Notes: generated from the sequence alone by a model not told the origin. Numbered from the stretch's first letter, positions 56,360 through 64,000 are shown. The stretch is DNA of 64,000 nt from Cylindrospermum sp. FACHB-282 (GCF_014697195.1 NZ_JACJRJ010000003.1:124001-188000); one strand, 5' to 3'. Translations and numbers: made by a program.

Positions 56360-57541
56360 ATGGAAAACCTTGCGTATTTGCACCTAGCTTTTGCTTATGA
56401 AGACAGCGAATCTAGCGAATTAATTTCCCTGAGCGCTTTGTTCAACAAAGCAGCTGCCCCAGACTGGAAACGGCTGTCTAGCAGAGCTTGGAAGTATATG
56501 CTCCCCTTAGCGCTCACTCTGTCTGTTCTCGGCGCTGTGAGCAGTGCTTTAGCCTTGGAAAGAGGCGATCAAGGACCTTCTGTCAGAAATTTGCAACAAA
56601 AGTTAAAAAGTGCCGGCTTTTATCAAGCTCCTGTAACACAAGTATATGATTTTTCCACAGAAGATGCTGTCCGGCGCTTCCAAAAAGCTGCTGGCTTACC
56701 AGTTAACGGCATTGTCCAAGGAACCACCCTGCAAAAATTAGAAAGCTGGCGCACTACCCCTAAGAGTACACCAGCAAAAAAAACCACTACTGCGACTACA
56801 CAAACTAACAAAATCAGTACCGCGGGTACACCAGCAAAAAAAACCACTACTGCGACTACACAAACTAACAAAATCAGTACTGCTAGTTCACCAACCAGAA
56901 ACCGACGCAATTCACAGTTTCTGACTAAAGGTGATGAAGGTGAAAATGTCAGAGTTCTCCAAGAACGTTTGCGAATCGCCGGCTTTTATTACGGGAACGC
57001 CACCGGCATATATGGGCCAATTACTGAAGAAGCCGTCAAGCGGTTCCAAACGGCTTACAAATTAGATGTTGATGGTGTGGTTGGCCCAGCCACATTAAAC
57101 AAATTACCACCACTAGGGGTAGGTAATGGCGAAAATACCCCTAAAAAGCCGGTTGATCAAGATAAACTCAGCCTTGGCGATCGCGGAGAAGCAGTGAGAG
57201 TTCTTCAAGAACATTTAATCAAAGCAGGATATTTAGAGGGACAGCCCAATGGCTACTATGGCCCCTATACCGCCGATGCTGTAAACCGTTTTCAGGCAGC
57301 TAATTACCTGGATACAAATGGCATAGCTGGCCCAACAACTAGAGGGAAGTTATACAGCTTAGTTAAAACTACTCCCAAGAGCGAGTTTAATACCCTAGAA
57401 ATTCAAAGACGACTACAAGAGCGGGGTTTCTATAAAGGCCCCCTCAACGGCATGATGGCAGATGACACCAAAAAAGCAATTAAGCAAGCCCAAGAATTCT
57501 ACGGCATCAGTCTTGGTGATATCAGAAGCGGCAGCTATTAA
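56360..57541 (+). CDS. Peptidoglycan-binding protein with three to four PG_binding_1 domains
   Basis: A 393-residue protein. An N-terminal region with a transmembrane/signal segment (WKYMLPLALTLSVLGAVSSALA) is followed by PG_binding_1 units at about 72-128, 198-250, 273-328 and a weaker one at the C-terminus. Each carries the GDxGxxVRxLQxxLxxAGFY and AVxRFQxAxxLxxxGIxGPxTxxxL pattern. Between units one and two is a duplicated TPAKKTTTATTQTNKIST linker. It would tether to the cell wall. It follows cobN by 19 bases and is convergent with furA; in Anabaena PCC 7120 the corresponding gene (alr1690) gives a read-through antisense transcript of furA. Confidence 0.85.
   Translation: MENLAYLHLAFAYEDSESSELISLSALFNKAAAPDWKRLSSRAWKYMLPLALTLSVLGAVSSALALERGDQGPSVRNLQQKLKSAGFYQAPVTQVYDFSTEDAVRRFQKAAGLPVNGIVQGTTLQKLESWRTTPKSTPAKKTTTATTQTNKISTAGTPAKKTTTATTQTNKISTASSPTRNRRNSQFLTKGDEGENVRVLQERLRIAGFYYGNATGIYGPITEEAVKRFQTAYKLDVDGVVGPATLNKLPPLGVGNGENTPKKPVDQDKLSLGDRGEAVRVLQEHLIKAGYLEGQPNGYYGPYTADAVNRFQAANYLDTNGIAGPTTRGKLYSLVKTTPKSEFNTLEIQRRLQERGFYKGPLNGMMADDTKKAIKQAQEFYGISLGDIRSGSY
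56766..56880 (+). repeat. Two 60-bp direct tandem repeats
   Basis: Bases 56766-56820 recur identically at 56826-56880, with a five-base variable junction, so the period is exactly 60 bp (20 residues). In frame, within the cell-wall protein's linker. Near-perfect identity implies recent duplication. Confidence 0.95.
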
Positions 57542-57649
57542 CATCCTCTTAGGCATCGCAGTCTGATTCCCCAACTGATTGCTATGCTCTGAATAGCAGT
57601 GGTTGTACCAAGATTTGGATCTCACAAGAGCGATTGCCACTACATCACA

Positions 57650-57768
57650 GCGGAAATAAAGCTCCCATTCAAAATAAACCAAAAGCCTAGGTCATCAGCT
57701 TTTTGAATTTTGAATTTTGAATTTTGAATTCCGCGTCAGCGTAGCGTCTCCTAGAGAAGCGGTACTAG
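57650..57768. repeat. Dispersed GCGGAA...TTCCGC element, copy 2, with heptad expansion
   Basis: GCGGAAATAAAGCTCCCATT opens the element and ATTCCGC closes it (57728-57734), followed by AGCGTCTCCTAGAGAAGCGG (57743-57762). It matches 23242-23312, but here the ATTTTGA heptad is repeated about four times. It lies between the cell-wall gene and furA, across any read-through antisense transcript. Confidence 0.7.
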
Positions 57769-57821
57769 CTCTTTCACAATCCAAAATCTAAAATCCAAAA
57801 TGGTATGATCCCACTCAAGTG

Positions 57822-58277
57822 CTAAAGCGGCATCAACGCCCTTTGGCACTTGGGACAAACTGCATGGATTGTCAGTTGACAGTCAAGCAGGTGAAAACCT
57901 TCCCTTTGGGCTGTTTTCGCCCCAATTTTTAAAATTGAGTCGTTTTTAAACTCAATCGTACTGTTGCACTTAACACAAATTAGGTGATGGTGGTGATGGG
58001 GGTAGGGCTGGTTGATTTCATAATGTTTATGTCCCTCCCCCAGTTCTAGTTCCCGCAAAATCCCCATCCTAGCCATCAACTTCAAAGTCCGATAGATAGT
58101 GGACAGACTGATGCCTTCACCGTCAGTTTCTAAACGATGATAGAGATCCTCTGCGCTTAGATGTTCACCTTGCGGCAACTCTTGAAAAATGTGTAAAATT
58201 GTTTCACGCTGGGGAGTCAAACGCCAGCCTCGTTCGTTTAGTTCTGCCTTGAGTGAACCAGTTGTATAGACAGTCAT
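57822..58277 (-). CDS. furA: Ferric uptake regulator FurA
   Basis: A 151-residue protein from the ATG at 58277 (MTVYTTGSLKAELNERGW), matching the length of Anabaena FurA; an ATG 18 bases upstream is less likely. The winged helix (RLTPQRETILHIFQEL, then SLSTIYRTLKLMARMGIL) is followed by the metal and dimerisation region: YPHHHHHLICVKCNSTIEF and AVCPKCQRALMPL with two CxxC motifs. With iron it represses iron-uptake, heme and redox genes. It is transcribed towards the convergent cell-wall gene, from which an antisense RNA could arise. Confidence 0.93.
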   Translation of the reverse strand: MTVYTTGSLKAELNERGWRLTPQRETILHIFQELPQGEHLSAEDLYHRLETDGEGISLSTIYRTLKLMARMGILRELELGEGHKHYEINQPYPHHHHHLICVKCNSTIEFKNDSILKIGAKTAQREGFHLLDCQLTIHAVCPKCQRALMPL

Positions 58278-58748
58278 ACTAAATTTTCTCAACAAAGCCT
58301 GTTAGTTGAGAATATAGCAAATGTTTCCACCAATTTGCAACAATCGTAGCTTATTGAGAACATTTACTAAATGCTCAAGAAAAATTCATCAAATGTTGAT
58401 GAGAAATCACCTAACACATGATCCCCACACTCAAACGATCCTGACAACAACGACAGGGGCACTCCAATACTCATTAAATGCCAATATTTTGCTATAACCT
58501 AGAGATAAATTGTGATGGTGGAAATCAAGTTAGTCGGGTCAACAGTCTATAATCTAGATTTTGTTAAACATTGAATATTGAATATTGACCGTGGCAATTT
58601 TAGATTTGGGATGGCTAGAAAGATCCAGGAATTTAAAAAATTCGGTTTCATACCGCGGAATGTGGGTAGACTAACCAAATAATTTTATTGTTTTTTGCTC
58701 CTCGATTTATCAGTGAAATCTAAAATCTAAAATCTCTTTCTTTGTTGA
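58278..58748. other. Region between furA and sigC
   Basis: A 471-base spacer that includes the furA promoter and the end of sigC. AT-rich; AATATTGAATATTGA occurs at 58571-58586 and AAATCTA heptads at 58718-58735. No coding frame and no unambiguous Fur box, though the AT-rich upstream segment would suit self-regulation. Confidence 0.45.
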
Positions 58749-59999
58749 CTAACTTAAGGACTCCAAATAGTCACGAATCAGGTTACGCCGCTTGGGTTGG
58801 CGCAGCTTCTGCAAAGCTTTAGATTCAATTTGCCTAACTCGTTCCCGCGATAAGTCTAGAGCGCGTCCAATTTCTGCTAAGGAGTAAGGATGGCCATCTG
58901 ACAAACCAAACCGCATGAGAATTACATCCCGCTCACGGCTGGTTAAATCTTCCAACAGATGGTGCAAATCTCTTTGTAAAGATTCTCGCATTAACATCTC
59001 TTCTGGTGTGACACAGTCAGTTTCGAGTAATTCCCCTAACTCAGTGTCTTTATCTTTTCCTACCTTAGTTTCTAGAGAAACAGAACGAGGTACTCTTAAC
59101 AAAACTTCCCGGACTTGAGCAGCTGTCATATCTAACTCAATTGCCAGGTCTTCTAAGGTGGGAGTCCGACCTTTTTCTTGAGCAATTTTGCGTTGAGCCT
59201 TTTTAATTTTGTTCAGCTTTTCTGTAATGTGAACAGGTAGGCGGATCGTGCGGCTCGAAGTAGCGATCGCCCGTGTAATTCCCTGACGAATCCACCAATA
59301 GGCATAGGTACTAAAACGATATCCTTTGGTGGGGTCAAATTTCTCCACCGCTCGCTCTAAACCTAGGGTACCTTCTTGAACTAAATCCAACAGTTCCAAG
59401 CCACGATTTTGATATTTCTTGGCTACAGAAACTACTAGGCGAAGGTTAGCCTTGATCATGTGCTCTTTTGCCTGGAGTCCTTGGGATTGGACTTGCTCCA
59501 GTTCTTCCACCGTCAGTTGGGCAGTTTCCGCCCAGCGACGCTTACCATTGGCTAAAGTTGGCTTGAGATCCGGTAATTGTATACCAGCAGTGGTGGCCCA
59601 CCTTTCCAAGGAAGGGCGATGTCCGAGTTCAGAGGATAAACGTTCCTGAACTTCAATTAACCGGAGATAGGGCACAATTACTTCATCACCTTGCTTGGCG
59701 GCGTTGGCGAGCAATGTCCGCATCCGCAAGTAGCGCTGAACTTTTTGGGCTTCGGAAACCTCTTCATCCCGGCCTAACAACCGAACCCGGCCAATTTCCT
59801 GAAGATATAGACGTACTAAGTCTGTACTACGACGGTTAGTGTTAGCAGAAAAGTTAGCAGGGTCAACAGAAGCCATCTCCAGTTCCTGTAGATCATCTAC
59901 CGACAACTCACTGTCATCAACCACCAGATTTTGGTCTAAGTTCCGGCGGGACTTTGGGGTGCCGAAGGCGGCATCTGCATAAAAAGAAGTTGCTGGCAT
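58749..59999 (-). CDS. sigC: Group 2 sigma-70 factor, SigC type
   Basis: A 416-residue sigma factor. It has region 1.2 (STDLVRLYLQEIGRVRLLGRDEEV), region 2 with the core-binding and -10 melting helices (HMIKANLRLVVSVAKKYQ, LLDLVQEGTLGLERAVEKFDPTKGYRFSTYAYWWIRQGITRAI), region 3, and region 4 (TSRERDVILMRFGL, LSRERVRQIESKALQKLR). The MPATSFYADAAFGTPKSRRN start is the hallmark I associate with Anabaena SigC rather than the shorter SigA. SigC-type factors respond to nitrogen deprivation and heterocyst development in Anabaena. It lies upstream of furA, as in Anabaena gene order. Confidence 0.88.
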   Translation of the reverse strand: MPATSFYADAAFGTPKSRRNLDQNLVVDDSELSVDDLQELEMASVDPANFSANTNRRSTDLVRLYLQEIGRVRLLGRDEEVSEAQKVQRYLRMRTLLANAAKQGDEVIVPYLRLIEVQERLSSELGHRPSLERWATTAGIQLPDLKPTLANGKRRWAETAQLTVEELEQVQSQGLQAKEHMIKANLRLVVSVAKKYQNRGLELLDLVQEGTLGLERAVEKFDPTKGYRFSTYAYWWIRQGITRAIATSSRTIRLPVHITEKLNKIKKAQRKIAQEKGRTPTLEDLAIELDMTAAQVREVLLRVPRSVSLETKVGKDKDTELGELLETDCVTPEEMLMRESLQRDLHHLLEDLTSRERDVILMRFGLSDGHPYSLAEIGRALDLSRERVRQIESKALQKLRQPKRRNLIRDYLESLS

Positions 60000-60485
60000 A
60001 ACGTCTCAATGGCTCCAGGTAACAATAGATTACGGTCAGCTAAAATAACGGTCAGCTAATCAACTGTTGCTATTGTTCCCGTGATTCTAGATTAAATAAC
60101 ACGGTTGAGAATTCTAGTACAGTTCTTAATGAAATTTGTACCGATTTTTTCTGATACATTATTACCGAATTTAATCGGTCGCTGTAGCATTTTGATTGAA
60201 CCAATAGCTATTCAAATCTACAGCTAGGCTTTAAATTAAGAATTACCTAATCAACATTTCAATCTGTTACTTTTGTAACGGAGTATAAACATATTCCAGT
60301 GAATATGATGATTATAAACTACATAGTCATATCTACACGGGTAGGTTTGTGATTTCCTGACGATTTGGCAATTTTTTCCTAAGGATTATTGGGTAATAAG
60401 CGCGGGTAATAGTTGTTGATGAAAGGTTAGTAGTTTCCCTGAAAGCGCTAGCAAGAGTGAATGATCGTTGAACAATTAGCAACAG
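60000..60485. other. Region between gpsA and sigC with a direct repeat in the sigC leader
   Basis: A 486-base spacer. ACGGTCAGCTAA occurs at 60032-60043 and 60048-60059, a direct repeat with 16-base period about 35-60 bases before the sigC ATG. The rest is AT-rich, with many near-matches to -10 boxes and no coding frame. Confidence 0.5.
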
Positions 60486-61529
60486 TTAATCGTTATATTC
60501 TGGCTTAATGTCGCGTAACATTAATTGATCTAGGGCTTGTTGGGCTGTGATCTCGCCCTGAAGTAACCGATAAACTTGCGTGGTAATCGGTATAGCGATA
60601 TTTTTCTGTTGGGCTATTTGTACCAATACTTGGCAAGTGTTCACTCCTTCAGCAGTTCCTGGTAAATTGGCGAGAATGTGTGTGAGTGTCTGTCCCTGGG
60701 CTAGCTGGTAGCCAACTTGGTAATTGCGACTTAAGGGACTGTTACAGGTTGCTAGTAAATCACCTAGACCGGATAAACCGTAAAATGTTCCTGTCTTTGC
60801 ACCCCAAATATTGCCGATGCGAACCATTTCTGTGAGTCCACGTGTAACTAAAGCCGCTTTGGCGTTGGTTCCTAAGTGTAGACCATCACATACACCAGAT
60901 GCGATCGCAATTACATTTTTGAGAGTTCCTCCTAGTTCTACTCCCAAGGGGTCAGGATTGGTATATACCCGAAACCGATTGGAAGAAAATACCATCTGCA
61001 CCAATTCAGCAGCAGCAGTTACATTACTGGCTACTACCGTTGCCGCTGGCAATTCTAGTTCAATTTCTTGAGATAAATTTGGCCCAGACAGGACGACAAC
61101 GGCATGATCAGGAAAGGCTGTTTGCCAAACTTGCGAGGGTGTGCAGGTGGTTTGAGGATCTAGTCCCTTTGTCGCTGTGACAAAAATTGCCTTGGGAGAA
61201 ATGGGCAAAGATTTGATTTGCTTTGCTACATCTCCTACACCTTTCATTGAGATAGCAGACAGGATTATATCAGCATCTTTTAAGACTTCGTCTAGAGGTT
61301 GTGACCCCTGACGCGACCACAAGCGCACTTGATGACCGTTGGCTGCTGCCAAATTTGCTAAGGCTGTACCCCAAGCACCAGCACCAAGAATTGCTACGGA
61401 TTTGGGATTTTGCCCAAAGTTAAGCCAGTCCCTTGGGTATTTTTCCTCCGTTGTGCAAACTGGCGTGTCAGGAGGGTTTCCCGTTGGAGCCAATTTTTCA
61501 AGATAGATTTCAGATTTTGGATTAGTCAT
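60486..61529 (-). CDS. gpsA: NAD(P)H-dependent glycerol-3-phosphate dehydrogenase
   Basis: A 347-residue protein. The dinucleotide-binding VAILGAGAWGTALANLAA comes only at about residue 45, followed by FVTATKGLD, VVLSGPNLSQEIELELPAATVVAS, GVELGGTLKNVIAIASGVCDGL, NAKAALVTRGLTEMVRIG (active-site Lys) and FYGLSGLGDLLATCNS. It reduces DHAP to glycerol-3-phosphate for membrane lipids. The 44-residue N-terminal extension is unusual; its DNA resembles a dispersed repeat, and no in-frame ATG or GTG start closer to the Rossmann fold is available. The family is usually about 300-335 residues. Confidence 0.92.
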   Translation of the reverse strand: MTNPKSEIYLEKLAPTGNPPDTPVCTTEEKYPRDWLNFGQNPKSVAILGAGAWGTALANLAAANGHQVRLWSRQGSQPLDEVLKDADIILSAISMKGVGDVAKQIKSLPISPKAIFVTATKGLDPQTTCTPSQVWQTAFPDHAVVVLSGPNLSQEIELELPAATVVASNVTAAAELVQMVFSSNRFRVYTNPDPLGVELGGTLKNVIAIASGVCDGLHLGTNAKAALVTRGLTEMVRIGNIWGAKTGTFYGLSGLGDLLATCNSPLSRNYQVGYQLAQGQTLTHILANLPGTAEGVNTCQVLVQIAQQKNIAIPITTQVYRLLQGEITAQQALDQLMLRDIKPEYND

Positions 61530-61578
61530 GATTCAAGAGTCGAAAGTCTTGCCATCTCCCCAAGTTGTTCCCACACCA

Positions 61579-61608
61579 ATCTAAAATCTAAAATCTAAAA
61601 TCTAAAAT
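61579..61608. repeat. ATCTAAA heptad repeats between gpsA and lipA
   Basis: Four units of ATCTAAA/TCTAAAA run to within the stop codon of lipA (which ends at 61602). Similar heptads lie at 58718-58735. Confidence 0.7.
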
Positions 61609-62480
61609 TGGTTGCGGGGGTAGAGTTCCATTAATTCCCTAACTTGTTCAGCATGATATGAGCTTCTGGTTAAGGGTGAAGAAACAATTTGCAAAAAGCC
61701 TAGTTCTTCACCGTATGCTTTCCAGTCAGCAAATTTCTCTGGGGTGATAAATTCATTGACTTGCAAGTGTTTCTGACTGGGTTGGAGGTATTGCCCAATC
61801 GTCAAAATATCACAATCTACTGTGCGTAGGTCTTGCATAACTTGACGGATTTCGGCATCTGTCTCACCGAGTCCGACCATGATACCGGATTTAGTGTAAA
61901 CACTAGGGGCAATTTGGCGAGATAGCAATAATAATTCTATTGTGCGATCGTAATTCCCTTGGGGACGCACCCGGCGATACAAGCGGGGAACGGTTTCTGT
62001 GTTGTGGTTGAGTACTTCTGGCGCAGCTTGAAGAATTATTTCTAAAGCATCCCAATTGCCACACAAGTCAGGAATTAGCACCTCAATTGTGGTCTGGGGC
62101 GAAACCCTGCGGACTGCGGCGATACATTCGACAAACTGAGATGCACCCCCGTCGGGTAAGTCATCCCGATTTACAGAAGTGATTACTACATGATTGAGTC
62201 GCATCCGGCGAACTGCTTCCGCCAATCGTGCTGGTTCGGTGGGGTCTAAGGGTTTGGGCTTTTTTTCAAAGTCAATATCGCAGTAAGGACAAGCGCGTGT
62301 ACAAGCTGGGCCCATAATCAAAAATGTGGCAGTTCCAGCTTGGAAGCACTCACCAATATTTGGACAAGATGCTTCTTCGCAAACCGTATTCAGGGCTAAA
62401 TCCCGCAAAATTTCTTTAACGTTACCAACTCGCTCCCATTGAGGGGCTTTTACCCGCAACCAGTCTGGTTTTACAGTCAC
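61602..62480 (-). CDS. lipA: Lipoyl synthase
   Basis: A 292-residue radical SAM enzyme. The auxiliary cluster motif is [12 protein letters not shown] (C-x4-C-x5-C), the radical SAM motif is [10 protein letters not shown] (C-x3-C-x2-C), and the C-terminal RSSYHAE supplies the Ser ligand. [23 protein letters not shown] and [13 protein letters not shown] complete the family pattern. It inserts sulfur atoms into octanoyl groups of E2 and H proteins. Length is normal. It lies 72 bases downstream of gpsA's start side on the same strand (the gpsA gene follows it), separated by a heptad repeat. Confidence 0.95.
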   Translation of the reverse strand: MTVKPDWLRVKAPQWERVGNVKEILRDLALNTVCEEASCPNIGECFQAGTATFLIMGPACTRACPYCDIDFEKKPKPLDPTEPARLAEAVRRMRLNHVVITSVNRDDLPDGGASQFVECIAAVRRVSPQTTIEVLIPDLCGNWDALEIILQAAPEVLNHNTETVPRLYRRVRPQGNYDRTIELLLLSRQIAPSVYTKSGIMVGLGETDAEIRQVMQDLRTVDCDILTIGQYLQPSQKHLQVNEFITPEKFADWKAYGEELGFLQIVSSPLTRSSYHAEQVRELMELYPRNQF

Positions 62481-62582
62481 AATCCACTTTTACCACTCAA
62501 GTTATCTAAATCTCATGATAGATAAATTTTTGTTTTTTAGCATTGGTTGTGATAGACTAGATTAAAATTGCCGTTTTTATGG

Positions 62583-62656
62583 CGGGATGTGGCGCAGCTT
62601 GGTAGCGCACTTCGTTCGGGACGAAGGGGCCGCTGGTTCGAATCCAGTCATCCCGA
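62583..62656 (+). tRNA. tRNA-Pro (anticodon CGG)
   Basis: The 7-bp acceptor stem CGGGATG/CATCCCG has C1-G72, as is normal for bacterial tRNA-Pro, with discriminator A. The D arm is GCGCAGCTTGGTAGCGC, the anticodon arm CTTCG-TTCGGGA-CGAAG with CGG at positions 34-36, and the T arm CTGGTTCGAATCCAG. CCA is not encoded. It reads CCG codons. Its 3' end is only ten bases from a putative transposon end. Confidence 0.97.
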
Positions 62657-62665
62657 TTAGATATC

Positions 62666-62750
62666 TGTACTTTCGCAAATTAGTGTCGTTATTCGCAAAT
62701 TAACGTCGCTTTCGTGGGTTTTAATGTAGTAGTAGCAAATTAATGTCGCA
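62666..62750 (+). mobile_element. Putative Tn7-like / CRISPR-associated transposon end
   Basis: Beginning at TGTAC (62666), a 15-base motif CGCAAATTA(A/G)(T/C)GTCG recurs at 62674-62688 and 62694-62708, a degenerate copy follows at 62715-62729, and a fourth at 62734-62748, a near-exact 20-bp phase. Ordered repeats with an AAATTAATGTCG core next to a TGTAC terminus resemble TnsB-binding ends of cyanobacterial Tn7-like and type V-K CRISPR-associated transposons, which often insert just past tRNA genes. The transposition genes and other end lie outside the window, so the class is inferred. Confidence 0.6.
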
Positions 62751-62792
62751 GACTGTCTTGATGTGGAGTTAATTCCACCATTTTTATAGACA

Positions 62793-62916
62793 TTAGGACT
62801 TACGCATTGACAGGAAACACCAAATATGTGTTCTTGGTTAAGTCTCTTGTAGGGTGCGTCAGATCCAATAATTCGGCAATAATGAACAGATTTTTGACAT
62901 CTGACGCACCCTACAA
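62793..62916. repeat. Truncated TTAGGACTTACGCA element plus 18-bp inverted repeat
   Basis: TTAGGACTTACGCATTGACA (62793-62812) matches the left end of the element family at 772-996. Beyond it TTGTAGGGTGCGTCAGAT (62847-62864) is perfectly inverted as ATCTGACGCACCCTACAA (62899-62916) around a 34-base loop. No right-hand end of the family is seen. It lies inside the putative transposon, before hsdR. Confidence 0.7.
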
Positions 62917-63012
62917 AGCCATGCTCTCCCAAAAGCCGAAAATGACCAATTGATGCATCTATGGTTGGTGAAACAATACCCTAATGGTTGACGAATGCCT
63001 TAACTTAGTGTC

Positions 63013-64000
63013 TCATACCGCCCATTTGACACCTTTACTAGCATGGTCATAAATTAAATCAAATACGGTGTCACATTTAGACTTAAACAACACTTGGTCA
63101 TAACTTACAGGCAGGTTTTTATCTAAAACTGCTTCAAGTGCGGACTTCACCTTTCCCTGACTTTGCATATCTTTATACCAGTCTTGGACTAATACTTTCG
63201 GCTGTTCTGCTGTCAATCGATGCAAGAGAGACTGTGCTGCTAACTTGACTTTTTGGGTTTCATCAGCAGTCATTTTGTCTTTCTTGAGCAAATCAAATAG
63301 TTCCAGTTCGTCTTCTGTCAACCCTTCCCGAATATGCCGTTGGGCTTCTTCCTTCAAGTTTTCGGTAAAGTTTACCAGGGCTTCGTAGTAGTTATCTGTT
63401 GATGAACCACCAGCATTATATTTGTCAATAATTGCTTGTAGCCTTTGGGCGAAGTCGGCACGGGTGGTGTTTTGCTGAATCATTTTGTTCAGCTTGTCTT
63501 CAATAAAACTTCGTAAGTCGGTAATTTCAATATTTTTATAAGTTTTGCTGTGAAACTCGGCTTTAAGCTGCTCAAAGTTAATTTGGCTTAAATCCCAAAT
63601 TTGGCCTGTCTGGATGATGTTGTATTCTGCACTATATTCTTTAGTGGTAATCCCTTGATTATCAGCAATTACGCTTTCATCCAGCAGTTCAGCAATTTTT
63701 AAACTGGCGTTATCAATATCTTTGCGTTCAATGATGCTATCAATTACCCCGCGCAGATATTGGAAGATGAAAACCAGTGGACGTCGTTGCTTGATTATCT
63801 CTGGTTTACAGGCTTCATAGAGTGAGGTAATGGTATTTTGATAGACAAAAAATGCTTTACGCCATTCATCTTTTTGCAGTAGGGTGTCAGCAAACTGGTT
63901 AAATTGACCTAATTTTTGGAAAGTTTCCTGAATTTTGAGGATGCTTTCTAAATCAATGCCCAGTTCCCGACAAAAATTTAGTCCTTGGGCGATCGCATCA
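63013..64000 (-). CDS. hsdR: Type I restriction enzyme R subunit HsdR, C-terminal part (cut by window edge)
   Basis: One uninterrupted frame runs from the right edge to a stop at 63015-63013, about 328 residues with the start outside the window. The helical C-terminal domain includes FCRELGIDLESILKIQETF, LVFIFQYLRGVIDSIIERKDID, GQIWDLSQINFEQLKAEF, ITDLRSFIEDKLNKMI, then EDELELFDLLKKDKMTADE, VLVQDWYKDMQSQGKVKSALE and LPVSYDQVLFKSKCDTVFDLIY. That succession is characteristic of HsdR proteins (DUF3387-type region). HsdR supplies DNA translocation and cleavage. An internal Met at 63483 is not the start. It is likely cargo of the element whose end lies at 62666. Confidence 0.85.
   Translation of the reverse strand, partial: DAIAQGLNFCRELGIDLESILKIQETFQKLGQFNQFADTLLQKDEWRKAFFVYQNTITSLYEACKPEIIKQRRPLVFIFQYLRGVIDSIIERKDIDNASLKIAELLDESVIADNQGITTKEYSAEYNIIQTGQIWDLSQINFEQLKAEFHSKTYKNIEITDLRSFIEDKLNKMIQQNTTRADFAQRLQAIIDKYNAGGSSTDNYYEALVNFTENLKEEAQRHIREGLTEDELELFDLLKKDKMTADETQKVKLAAQSLLHRLTAEQPKVLVQDWYKDMQSQGKVKSALEAVLDKNLPVSYDQVLFKSKCDTVFDLIYDHASKGVKWAV

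Noticed and set aside
58749-59999. Principal sigma factor SigA
   Set aside because: The N-terminal MPATSFYADAAF segment, 416-residue length and position next to furA fit SigC of the group 2 factors.
62657-62932. 91-codon minus-strand frame beside tRNA-Pro
   Set aside because: It runs through the phased motif array and the 18-bp inverted repeat, both non-coding structures.
63013-63483. A separate 156-residue gene starting at the Met at 63483
   Set aside because: The frame continues upstream without stops to the window edge and the upstream peptide is also HsdR-like, so this is an internal Met of a larger gene.

Overview
The window comes from a filamentous, probably heterocyst-forming cyanobacterium of the Nostoc/Anabaena group. 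The evidence is photosystem I subunit PsaK, phosphoribulokinase, a ferredoxin-NADP reductase with an N-terminal phycobilisome-linker (CpcD-like) domain, a CmpABCD-type bicarbonate transporter, a FurA/SigC/CobN neighbourhood that matches Anabaena gene order as I remember it, many GCGATCGC (HIP1) sites, and abundant heptanucleotide tandem repeats typical of Nostocales.

Layout. 0-5 kb: 5' end of trpF, psaK, a MITE-like element, then a two-gene module (HAD-phosphoribosyltransferase-zinc ribbon protein plus a DprA-like protein, resembling ShosTA toxin-antitoxin/defence pairs). This module seems to have landed inside a TPR-type gene, whose N- and C-terminal pieces flank it. 5-15 kb: HAD hydrolase, NurA-domain protein, two paralogous histidine kinases (one coupled to a PhnD-like binding lipoprotein), an FHA protein and an outer-membrane-type protein. 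15-20 kb: tnpB remnant, cobalamin riboswitch, DUF1636 protein, CobK, Uma2 protein, GNAT acetyltransferase and CbiET/CobL. 20-25 kb: alpha/beta hydrolase, an IS607-type tnpA with a decayed tnpB, pentapeptide-repeat protein and MetK. 25-31 kb: prk and petH diverge across a 1.5 kb spacer, followed by homoserine dehydrogenase and a CAAD/CurT-like membrane protein. 31-42 kb: histidine kinase, a stray pcrA fragment, cmpABCD with repeat blocks between its genes, and pcrA. 42-48 kb: HigBA-like toxin-antitoxin, B12-binding radical SAM enzyme, ABM-domain protein, Septu-type ptuAB and a Tat-type metallophosphoesterase. 48-62.5 kb: proline-rich membrane protein, nanE overlapping a GAF histidine kinase, cobN, peptidoglycan-binding protein, furA, sigC, gpsA and lipA. 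62.5-64 kb: tRNA-Pro(CGG). Ten bases after it begins a phased array of motifs resembling TnsB-binding sites, most simply the end of a Tn7-like or CRISPR-associated transposon, with the 3' part of a type I restriction hsdR gene beyond it.

How the genes fit together. Core physiology is carbon fixation and electron flow (prk, petH, psaK, cmpABCD), cobalamin synthesis under riboswitch control (DUF1636, cobK, cbiET, cobN), and iron/sigma regulation (furA, sigC). Three or four antiviral or addiction modules (ShosTA-like, HigBA, Septu, type I R-M) sit at separate insertion points. Dispersed repeats have entered intergenic regions, operon spacers and even coding sequences (cobN, petH linker, peptidoglycan-binding protein, perhaps gpsA). 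All functional statements rest on motif recognition by eye; no database search was run.
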